Assembly (NCBI GenBank): GCA_016926595.1
Contig: JAFGOG010000246.1
Span: 1-5,068, forward strand
Reading direction: 5' to 3'
DNA length: 5,068 bases
Source: Anaerolineae bacterium
GTDB taxonomy: Bacteria; Chloroflexota; Anaerolineae; JAAYZQ01
In this document: piece by piece, positions 1-4,849 of the stretch
Numbering within the stretch: position 1 is the first letter of the stretch
How the letters are laid out: each line of letters starts with the position of its first letter
Position numbers and translations under genes: made by a program
The notes under the pieces: model-generated
Told to the model about the DNA's origin: nothing
Databases searched by the model: none
Seen by the model: the letters and a program-made list of their open reading frames with translations, nothing else

Positions 1-1
1 C

Positions 2-340
2 CAGCGGCTATATGAGCAGCCCCCGCACATGTTCGGCATGGGTTGGGGAGCCGATTATCCCGACCCTGACAGCTTTTTGCGGGCAAGCCTAATCCGGCAC
101 TATACCCGGTGGCGGAACCCAACCTACAATGAACTGGTGGAGAGAGCCAGGCGGGGCACAGACCAGGGCGAGCGGATGGCGCTCTATGCGCAAGCGGATC
201 GTCTGTTGATCGAGGAGGCGGTGCTCCTGCCGGGCACCTACGCACGAGCCCACTTGCTGGTGAAGCCATGGGTGAGCCGCTATCCAACTTTACCGGTTCC
301 CAGGCATTTCTGGAAGGATGTCGTCATAGAGCCGCATTGA
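2..340 (+). CDS. ABC transporter substrate-binding protein, family 5 (peptide/nickel type), C-terminal part
   Basis: This is the last 112 residues of an extracytoplasmic solute-binding protein of the SBP_bac_5 class (DppA/OppA/NikA relatives), which captures peptides or similar ligands for an ABC importer. The frame is open from base 2, so the gene starts before the window. The ATG at 29 is internal, because the residues before it (QRLYEQPPH) read naturally into the same domain. Visible hallmarks are GWGADYPDPDSFL at visible residues 14-26, the WRNPTYNELVERA helix, the ERMALYAQADRLLIEEA helix that closes the second lobe, and a family-like ending (WKDVVIEPH). Ligand specificity cannot be read from this part. 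No permease or ATPase gene follows: the next gene is unrelated and has its own promoter. Some Chloroflexota proteins end in such a domain after an N-terminal sensory or DNA-binding part; that cannot be tested here. The family call is firm. Confidence 0.9.
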   Translation, partial: QRLYEQPPHMFGMGWGADYPDPDSFLRASLIRHYTRWRNPTYNELVERARRGTDQGERMALYAQADRLLIEEAVLLPGTYARAHLLVKPWVSRYPTLPVPRHFWKDVVIEPH

Positions 341-345
341 AAGCC

Positions 346-363
346 GGCAACCTCCGCGTTGCC
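346..363 (+). terminator. Weak stem-loop after the binding-protein gene
   Basis: GGCAAC (346-351) and GTTGCC (358-363) form a perfect 6-bp stem with a 6-base loop, starting five bases after the stop codon. There is no T tract behind it, so intrinsic termination is only a possibility. The position, between a stop codon and the next promoter, is the main support. Confidence 0.3.
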
Positions 364-416
364 AACGGGTACCCCCAAAGCTCCATCCCCATCCCCATCG
401 CTGTTTTGGCGCTCAT

Positions 417-448
417 TTGACCCATTTTTGGCACCCCTGTGCTATACT
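417..448 (+). promoter_or_regulatory. Extended -10 sigma70-type promoter for the NTF2-like gene
   Basis: The -10 hexamer TATACT (443-448) is preceded by TG at 440-441, giving the extended form TGCTATACT. A TTGACC box lies at 417-422, but the 20-base spacer is longer than the usual 17, so the extended -10 probably carries most of the activity. Transcription would start near 455, leaving a leader of about 60 bases before the ATG at 514. The same TGTGCTAWAMT string recurs in the promoter at 4760-4788. Confidence 0.6.
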
Positions 449-500
449 GCCCCCTAGAGACGGTGAGTACGACCATTTCAAACCCGTCTCAACAGCACAA

Positions 501-506
501 AGGAGG
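501..506 (+). promoter_or_regulatory. Shine-Dalgarno site fixing the start at 514
   Basis: A full AGGAGG lies 7 bases before the ATG at 514. This rules out the in-frame upstream ATG at 439, which overlaps the -10 box and would put hydrophilic residues ahead of a clear signal peptide. Confidence 0.85.
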
Positions 507-513
507 AAAACAA

Positions 514-1101
514 ATGAAAATGCGAATCGTGGTACTCATGACACTCGCAGTCATGCTGGGGCTGCCAACGGTGCTCCATGCGCAGGAAACGGACCCTCTG
601 GCGGTCGTGAATGCGATGCACGACGCGCTGCTGATCGGGGGTGACGTCGACGCAGCACTCTCGTACCTCGCCGATGATGCGGTGGTGACGATCGTGTCTC
701 CCCTGCCGGGAGGCGGTGTCTACTCGGGCAAGGAGGAGGTCCGCGGCTTCTGGGAAGCGTTGGTGGCCGCGAACTTTACGTGCGTTCTGAGTGACTGCCG
801 GGTAGAGGGTGAAACGGTCAGCTGCATCAACACGTACAGTGACGACGGCCTGAGAGCGGCGGGTGTGGACTCGATCGCAGGCACCTGGGTGGCCATCGTG
901 CGCGACGGCAAGGTGCAATCGTACACGTACACCATTTCAGAGGAATCGTTGGCCCAGTTCGGTGAGCAGCCGCAGGCCCTGCCAGAGACCGGTGGCCGTG
1001 CCTTGCCCAGCTACACGTTGGTGACCGCGGTGGGCGCGCTCGTAGTGGCCGGTGGCTTCGGCCTGCAGTGGCTGCGGCGTCGCTCGTTTCTGCGGCGATA
1101 G
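514..1101 (+). CDS. Exported NTF2/SnoaL-like protein with C-terminal LPETG sorting signal
   Basis: This is a 195-residue protein. Residues 1-23 form a signal peptide (charged MKMR, hydrophobic VVLMTLAVMLGLPTV, probable cut after LHA). Residues 28-145 look like one NTF2-like alpha+beta cone domain: an opening helix (DPLAVVNAMHDALL), the typical GDVDAALSYLADDAVVTI turn, a GGGVYSGKEEVRGFWEAL helix, then strands ending in GTWVAIVRDGKVQSYTYTI. Enzymes and ligand binders both use this fold, and no catalytic set is obvious. Three cysteines (90, 95, 104) sit close together and could pair outside the cell. Residues 156-160 are LPETG, followed by a hydrophobic stretch (about 165-184) and a basic tail (RRRSFLRR), the standard layout for sortase anchoring. 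The gene has its own promoter and ribosome site and looks monocistronic. Export and fold are well supported. Function is unknown. Confidence 0.88.
   Translation: MKMRIVVLMTLAVMLGLPTVLHAQETDPLAVVNAMHDALLIGGDVDAALSYLADDAVVTIVSPLPGGGVYSGKEEVRGFWEALVAANFTCVLSDCRVEGETVSCINTYSDDGLRAAGVDSIAGTWVAIVRDGKVQSYTYTISEESLAQFGEQPQALPETGGRALPSYTLVTAVGALVVAGGFGLQWLRRRSFLRR
979..1098 (+). other. LPXTG cell-wall sorting signal (protein segment)
   Basis: Bases 979-993 encode LPETG. They are followed by a linker (GRALPS), about 20 mostly hydrophobic residues and a terminal arginine-rich tail. In Gram-positive bacteria, sortase cuts between T and G and links the threonine to a surface acceptor. The acceptor in this organism is unknown and no sortase gene is in the window. 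The three-part layout makes a chance LPETG unlikely. Confidence 0.8.
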
Positions 1102-1137
1102 TCGGGCTGGAGAAAACAAACTGGGGGCCGCCGCCGC

Positions 1138-1174
1138 ACAACCAGTCCCGGCCGACATGACCGGGACCGGTTGT
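1138..1174. repeat. 14-bp inverted repeat between genes
   Basis: ACAACCAGTCCCGG (1138-1151) and CCGGGACCGGTTGT (1161-1174) are inverted copies with one mismatch (A1144 against C1168), separated by the 9-base loop CCGACATGA. As RNA it forms a stable GC-rich stem 36 bases after the NTF2-like gene's stop codon. A terminator role fits the position, but neither side has a T tract. As DNA it could be a dyad operator for the small gene at 1234. Confidence 0.65.
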
Positions 1175-1233
1175 AATCTGTCGGCGCCCTATCCCGATGG
1201 AAAAGGTTATTGCCCGGCCAGGAGCGATCACGC

Positions 1234-1470
1234 ATGACAGAAACCTGTCCGGTTCCTACTATCAGTACCTTTGTTGTACGCTTCTGGCAGGAGTGGTCTG
1301 CCGGCAAGGCGCGGTGGCGAGGCCGGATCGAACACATACCCAGCGGCAGGAGCGCGGCCTTTCTCCACCAGGATGTGATGTGGGAGTTCATCCAGGGCTT
1401 TGGCATCGTGGTCGACGACGCGAGTCAGTCCGGAACTGCAGATCGATCTTCTCCATCCAGCCACCGGTGA
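1234..1470 (+). CDS. Small uncharacterised protein with RFWQEW and RWRGRIEH motifs
   Basis: This is a 78-residue soluble protein with no signal peptide or membrane segment. The ATG is chosen because AGGAG at 1220-1224 lies 9 bases upstream; an in-frame TTG at 1210 would precede that site. The conserved-looking core is residues 12-55: TFVVRFWQEWS, then ARWRGRIEHIPSGRSAAFL, then a helix-like MWEFIQGFGIVVDD. The pattern suggests a compact beta sheet closed by a helix. From memory it resembles short Chloroflexota proteins with a VRFW.EWS...RWRGRIEH.QSG.S.AF pattern, but I know of no assigned function. The tail after VVDD (residues 56-78) is serine-rich and looks unconstrained, so a late frameshift or recent stop change is possible. 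It stands alone, over 130 bases from the gene before and 310 from the one after. Confidence 0.72.
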   Translation: MTETCPVPTISTFVVRFWQEWSAGKARWRGRIEHIPSGRSAAFLHQDVMWEFIQGFGIVVDDASQSGTADRSSPSSHR

Positions 1471-1747
1471 GGGACTGGTTGGGAGCCGGGGCCCTTCCCC
1501 ACCTCCAGATGCTGGAGTACGCTCACCTGCTTGGCCTAGCCGCTTCGCTCACAGCCTGTCACGACCAGGCTCTCCATGAGCTGCGCATCATCGCTCGCGC
1601 CTGGCTCGTATGTCCCAGTCACCGGCCCGGCTATGGTCAGCAGCCGACCCGTCTCGATGCAATGTTTCGGATTACCTGGTCAGAATAGGAGGCGAGTATA
1701 GAGCCAACCACTGAGTGGCAAATCAGCATGTCACGGATGGTTCCGCA

Positions 1748-1766
1748 GGTCGCACAACTTGCGACC
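1748..1766 (+). repeat. Leader hairpin just before the ribosome site of the propeller gene
   Basis: GGTCGCA (1748-1754) pairs perfectly with TGCGACC (1760-1766) around the loop CAACT. It ends four bases before the AGGAGG at 1771-1776. It could stabilise the messenger 5' end or influence ribosome access. A regulatory role is inferred from position only. Confidence 0.45.
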
Positions 1767-1770
1767 CGAG

Positions 1771-1776
1771 AGGAGG
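1771..1776 (+). promoter_or_regulatory. Shine-Dalgarno site fixing the start at 1783
   Basis: AGGAGG lies 6 bases before the ATG at 1783. An upstream in-frame TTG at 1759 would sit inside the hairpin loop and add the charged stretch RPERRT ahead of the signal peptide, so it is not preferred. Confidence 0.85.
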
Positions 1777-1782
1777 ACTCTG

Positions 1783-3921
1783 ATGAAAGGCAAAGGCTTG
1801 TTCATAACGTTGGTTTTGGGACTGACCCTGACTGCGGCTCTGCTCTGGGTCTTGGGGAGCGAGAGTCCGCCGGCAGCGGCGGCGCCTCGTGCTCCCGAAT
1901 CGGGTGGGGATTGGGATGGGCTAGGCGTCTGGACCCCGGCGGTCATTTTGGACGCGGGCACGTACCGGATGTGGTACGAGGGCGCAGGTTGCACCTTCGA
2001 TGCCAGTGCAGGAACCCTGGGGTACGCCGAATCGCCGGACGGCGTGACCTGGGAGAAATATGCCGGTAACCCGATCCTCGGACCCGGCGAGCCCGGGGAG
2101 TGGGATAGCTCGTCCCGCACCCAGATTGCCTTGATCAAGGAGGGCGGCCTCTACAAGATGTGGTACTCCGGGTACGCACCCATCGTCCCCGGGTGGCAGG
2201 TGGGCTACGCCACTTCCACCGATGGCCTGGACTGGGATATCTACGCCGGCAACCCGGTTCTGGAAGTGGGCGCACCCGGTAGCTGGGATGAAACGAATTC
2301 GGATGGCCCGACCGTGATCGAGGACGGCGGTACATTCAAGATGTGGTATCACGGCTGCAACGCCGACTATAGCGTCTGCAGCATCGGGTACGCCACGTCG
2401 CCCGACGGCATCGCCTGGACCAAGCATGCCAGCAATCCGGTGCTGGAGCAGACCCCCGGTGACTGGGACGAATCCGGCCTCCTTTGGCCGCGCGTCATCA
2501 AGAACGGCGCTGTCTACGAAATGTGGTATCGCAGCGACCGCAAGCTTGGCTATGCGACGTCGCCGGATGGGGTGGGATGGACCAAGTACGCCGGCAACCC
2601 GGTCTTGAGCGAAGGCTGGGATGGCGGAGGGATGCAGCCGCCGACGGTGCTCCTGGATGGAGATACCTACAAGATGTGGGCCGCCAGCGGTGCTGGCTCA
2701 ACCGCCGGCATCGGCTACTTCGAATCGACCGATGGCATCGAGTGGATGCAGCCGGTCAGCAACCCGATCCTGGTGAAAGGTGAGGCAGCCGTGATCATCG
2801 ACGTCCGTTATGACGGCAATCAGGTTAGGGCCCTCACCCTGGCCAACACCCCTATCACCATCACGGTCAGCGACTCGGGGGGCGTCAAAGCCACCATCAG
2901 CGGGGTGACTGGCTCAGGGGGCTGGTACTACTCCTGGGAGCACTACGAGGACTGGAGCCCCGCGGAGCCAGACATTCTGCCCGGCGACACCGTTAGCGCC
3001 ACGACCCCCAGCTATTCAACCATCATAGAGACAGTCGGCGAAGTCGAAGCCCAGACGCACAATGACACCGATCTGGTGGAGGGCACCATCAACGCCCCCT
3101 GGTTTGCTCCCGGCTCGCTCTCGGTGCTATGTCGGACATACGACCCTGACCAATTCTACCTCGACAGGGATGTGCCTGCCGACGGCGGCAGCTTCCAGTG
3201 CGACTTCTCGGGCCTGGTCGACATCGTGGGAGGAATGGGAGGACAGGCGGGTTACATAGAACCGGATGGGGACATGGTCTCGGTGGGGTGGCAAGCCCCG
3301 TACATGGAAGTGTTCTACGGCATTCACGATGGCGCGGGGGGCCTCTATGCCCCGGGCCACACCTTTTGGATCACCGTCACCAACTCGGCCGGTGACGTCA
3401 AAGCGACGGGCACGGTGGCGAGCACAGCGGACGGCGGCTGGTGGGGGGGACAGGAAGGCTTTCGCCCCACATGGACTGGGGGCGATTGCTGCGACTGGTC
3501 GCCCGCTGAACCGGACATCCAGCCCGGCGATTGGGTCCTGTTCCGGTCAGATGACGGCTACGAGAACCAGGTCCGGGCCGGTGCGATCTACGGCACGGTC
3601 GACCTGGACAACGATTCGATCACGGGGCCGATCTATGCCTCGTGGCTGACTGAGACGCTGGAAGTGTGGTGCCATCCCGGTTCCCAGTACCCGCCCGAGT
3701 ATCGCCAATCCAGCGCCGAGCCGGATGGCTCGGTGCCCTACTTCTGTGAGTGGCAGGACCCTGGGGGTGGCGAGCCCTGGGACATCCAGCCTAATGACCG
3801 GGTGTTTGTGCACTATGTCGAACCGGATAGCGACCTGGTGTATCGCGTGATGCGCGCCGCGGACGGCGCCCCACTGCCCCGCGTCTACCTGCCGCTGGTG
3901 CTCAGGAACTACTCGCCCTGA
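1783..3921 (+). CDS. Secreted five-bladed beta-propeller protein with duplicated C-terminal module
   Basis: This is a 712-residue exported protein. Residues 1-34 are a signal peptide (KGK, hydrophobic core about 6-24, likely cut in the AAAA run at 31-34; no lipobox cysteine). Residues 42-330 hold five repeats, each with GxWD, then MWY/MWA (63, 126, 187, 247, 298), then GYxxSxDG (80, 141, 202, 256, 311), then NP[VI]L (96, 157, 218, 272, 327). This is the five-blade pattern of GH43/GH32/GH130-like glycosidases and sugar-binding relatives. A catalytic acid pair cannot be assigned, so hydrolase activity is unproven. Residues about 335-500 and 508-686 are two diverged copies of an unnamed beta-rich module sharing WSPAEPDI[LQ]PGD and Y[IV]EPDxDxV. 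The end, PRVYLPLVLRNYSP, is a tail type I associate with secreted Chloroflexota proteins. A role in binding or processing extracellular carbohydrate is a reasonable guess. The gene stands alone and is followed by a strong hairpin. Confidence 0.88.
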   Translation: MKGKGLFITLVLGLTLTAALLWVLGSESPPAAAAPRAPESGGDWDGLGVWTPAVILDAGTYRMWYEGAGCTFDASAGTLGYAESPDGVTWEKYAGNPILGPGEPGEWDSSSRTQIALIKEGGLYKMWYSGYAPIVPGWQVGYATSTDGLDWDIYAGNPVLEVGAPGSWDETNSDGPTVIEDGGTFKMWYHGCNADYSVCSIGYATSPDGIAWTKHASNPVLEQTPGDWDESGLLWPRVIKNGAVYEMWYRSDRKLGYATSPDGVGWTKYAGNPVLSEGWDGGGMQPPTVLLDGDTYKMWAASGAGSTAGIGYFESTDGIEWMQPVSNPILVKGEAAVIIDVRYDGNQVRALTLANTPITITVSDSGGVKATISGVTGSGGWYYSWEHYEDWSPAEPDILPGDTVSATTPSYSTIIETVGEVEAQTHNDTDLVEGTINAPWFAPGSLSVLCRTYDPDQFYLDRDVPADGGSFQCDFSGLVDIVGGMGGQAGYIEPDGDMVSVGWQAPYMEVFYGIHDGAGGLYAPGHTFWITVTNSAGDVKATGTVASTADGGWWGGQEGFRPTWTGGDCCDWSPAEPDIQPGDWVLFRSDDGYENQVRAGAIYGTVDLDNDSITGPIYASWLTETLEVWCHPGSQYPPEYRQSSAEPDGSVPYFCEWQDPGGGEPWDIQPNDRVFVHYVEPDSDLVYRVMRAADGAPLPRVYLPLVLRNYSP
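1906..2772 (+). repeat. Five protein-level propeller repeats inside the CDS
   Basis: The repeats begin at residues 42, 105, 166, 226 and 278 of the protein (lengths about 63, 61, 60, 52 and 53). Each runs GxWD, MW[YA], GYxxSxDG, NP[VI]L. The opening GxWD comes before each MWY and NP[VI]L closes each unit. The copies have diverged in DNA sequence, so this is old domain structure and not a recent tandem duplication. Confidence 0.85.
2785..3840 (+). repeat. Two diverged copies of a ~170-residue module inside the CDS
   Basis: Copy 1 (residues about 335-500) and copy 2 (about 508-686) share, in order: ITV..[ST].[GA]G.VKAT (360 and 530), a GGW tryptophan cluster, WSPAEPDI[LQ]PGD (391 and 572), a strand ending in C (450 and 630), a late cysteine (473 and 655), and Y[IV]EPD.D.V (491 and 678). 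The equal order and near-constant offset (about 170-187 residues) show an internal duplication. I do not recognise the family. Confidence 0.75.
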
Positions 3922-3941
3922 TGCGAGTGGCACCATGCAAG

Positions 3942-3980
3942 AACCTGGGGGAGTTGCCTGTGGCGCGACTCCCCCAGGTT
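3942..3980. terminator. Strong hairpin between convergent genes
   Basis: AACCTGGGGGAGT (3942-3954) pairs perfectly with ACTCCCCCAGGTT (3968-3980). Three more pairs (one G-U) extend the stem inward, leaving a 7-base loop (3958-3964). It starts 20 bases after the propeller gene's stop and ends 20 bases before the minus-strand fragment's stop, so it is placed to end transcripts from both sides. Neither side has a proper T run, so termination may need Rho or the stem may mainly protect messenger ends. Confidence 0.7.
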
Positions 3981-4000
3981 GACCGGGCGGCGTGCCGCAG

Positions 4001-4297
4001 TCACACGTCATTCCGCAGCATCAGCTCCTTGGGATACGGATTGAGATACACCTGCCGGTGCACCCACTCCGGCACCGGGTAGCGACTCAGGTGATGTTTA
4101 GGCAACGTCAGGGGCACGATCAGCGGCACCAGCTCATTCCAGTAGTCCTCGATCATGCCCAGCAGCGCCTGCTTGTCCTCACCGGACAGGCAGTTCTTCA
4201 GAAAGTCCACCTGAAGCATCTCAGGCGATTGGAGGCATAGAAGAGCGTTTTCGATCCCGGGCAGCGAGCTGTTGGCAATCCCACGGGTGTGGGACAT
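4001..4297 (-). pseudogene. C-terminal fragment of a DUF1722 (YbgA-like) protein
   Basis: The 98-residue frame matches the end of DUF1722 proteins, a family of unknown function often fused to DUF523 or found near photolyase genes. Diagnostic parts are FLKNCLSGEDKQALLGMIED (family: FKKQLS.DEK.ELLE.IEDY), LVPLIVPLTLPKHHLSRY, and the terminal VYLNPYPKELMLRNDV. The first 28 or so residues do not look like the family, the RFH.RHKLLLMAHS-type beginning of the domain is absent, and the best ATG (4297) lacks a well-spaced ribosome site. I therefore read it as a 5'-truncated remnant. The surviving part has no internal stop, so truncation may be recent, or a short protein may still be made. Recognition of the family is strong; the pseudogene call is moderate. 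Confidence 0.78.
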
Positions 4298-4402
4298 GAT
4301 CGAGGTTCATCTCCATCCTTTTCTGCTGCATCAAACTGCTTTTGAGTTCTCGTTGGTATTGGAAATCGCCAACCGCGCGGTAAAGGTCAAGGCCTTTTTT
4401 TC

Positions 4403-4785
4403 CCTTTTGCACATGAATACCTGAACTTCCGCGGTGGCAAATTCAGCAAGAGCCGCGCCGCCGCCGTAGACGTGTGCTACTTTCTGAGCAAGTACGACTC
4501 TGACCCGTTGTCCTGCCCCTTGACCGCCATCCTACTGGAGACGCGCGACACCGAATTCTCCTGAGAAGGTTGATTCCATCGAGCACAATAACAATGAGTT
4601 GGTCCCCCGAAGGCGCATCGGCGAACAGACTCTGCGTGAGGTCGTTACCCCATAAATTGCGAGTTTTTTTAGGCTTTGTCGAAGACATCCTGAATGCACT
4701 CGATAAGGCCGAAACCCTGGTCGGTTCTTGTGGTACTGCTCAAGAGCTCACTTCTCTGCTTGACTGGGACAGCTGCGTGTGCTAA
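4403..4785 (+). pseudogene. Broken methionyl-tRNA synthetase fragment (metG-like)
   Basis: This is a remnant of a class I methionyl-tRNA synthetase. From about 4406 the frame reads FAHEYLNFRGGKFSKSR, including the KMSKS-type loop as KFSKS (4439-4453), then FLSKYDSDPL, LTAILLETRDTEFS. The last matches the synthetase pattern FL.RYDPDPLR..LTA..PETRDTEFSWEDF. A TGA (4562-4564) stands where the family has tryptophan. The homology resumes in another frame at 4572 as IEHNNNELV (family: ERNNNELVATWGN). It probably continues in the third frame from about 4605 as GASANRL and ALDKAETLVGSC, like the start of the anticodon-binding domain. The catalytic N-terminal half with its HIGH motif is missing, and so is the far C-terminus. 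One nonsense change plus two frame changes make it nonfunctional. The 5' limit near 4400 and everything past 4660 are uncertain. A working copy must exist elsewhere. Confidence 0.8.
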
Positions 4786-4788
4786 AAT
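4760..4788 (+). promoter_or_regulatory. Near-consensus extended -10 promoter for the radical SAM gene
   Basis: TTGACT (4760-4765), a 17-base spacer, then TAAAAT (4783-4788) preceded by TG at 4780-4781. All three elements are close to the sigma70 consensus with ideal spacing. Transcription would start near 4795, giving a leader of about 55 bases before the GTG at 4850. The promoter overlaps the end of the metG-like remnant. Confidence 0.75.
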
Positions 4789-4849
4789 CGTGATGTAAGA
4801 TGGTTTCGTGGGTAGATGTGGGCTCACTTCCACTTAGCGAGGTCCGGTT

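Larger units (their letters stand above)
1471..1782. other. Intergenic stretch without a supported gene
   Basis: No reading frame here has a ribosome site plus recognisable protein content. The + frame left open to 1688 is arginine/histidine/cysteine-rich and overlaps the small gene in another frame. A short minus-strand frame (1536-1682) reads like ordinary protein but has no plausible start and may be remnant or chance. The last 35 bases hold a small hairpin and the ribosome site of the next gene. No convincing promoter was found; TATAGA at 1697-1702 with TTACCT at 1672-1677 (19-base spacer) is the best weak candidate. Confidence 0.55.

Noticed and set aside
379..400. Short CCATCCCCATCCCCATC direct repeat
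   Set aside because: Only about two and a half copies of a 6-base unit in a leader region; too small to assign meaning.
1536..1682. Minus-strand frame reading TGRLLTIAGPVTGTYEPGAS and onward to a stop
   Set aside because: It looks protein-like but is under 50 residues, has no start codon with a ribosome site, and I could not name a family. It could be a gene remnant, but the evidence is too thin.
1197..1688. A long + frame overlapping the small gene and the following intergenic stretch
   Set aside because: Its translation is rich in R, H, C and G with no recognisable pattern, it lacks a ribosome site, and the other frame (1234-1470) carries a convincing protein.
1921..2427. 168-residue minus-strand frame inside the propeller gene
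   Set aside because: It is antisense to a gene with strong repeat structure and is rich in G, A, V, P and R as expected of a GC-rich shadow; no ribosome site.
4382..4401. AAAGG...CCTTT stem followed by seven Ts, resembling an intrinsic terminator
   Set aside because: The stem is only 5 bp with an unstable A/T half, and there is no upstream + strand gene for it to terminate.
4221..4412. Minus-strand frame upstream of the DUF1722 fragment in a different frame
   Set aside because: I tested whether it supplies the missing front of the DUF1722 domain by frameshift; the residues do not resemble the family's RFH.RHKLLL start.
4443..4688. Minus-strand frame opposite the metG-like remnant
   Set aside because: The + strand carries clear synthetase motifs; the opposite frame ends in an arginine/serine-rich run typical of a shadow frame.
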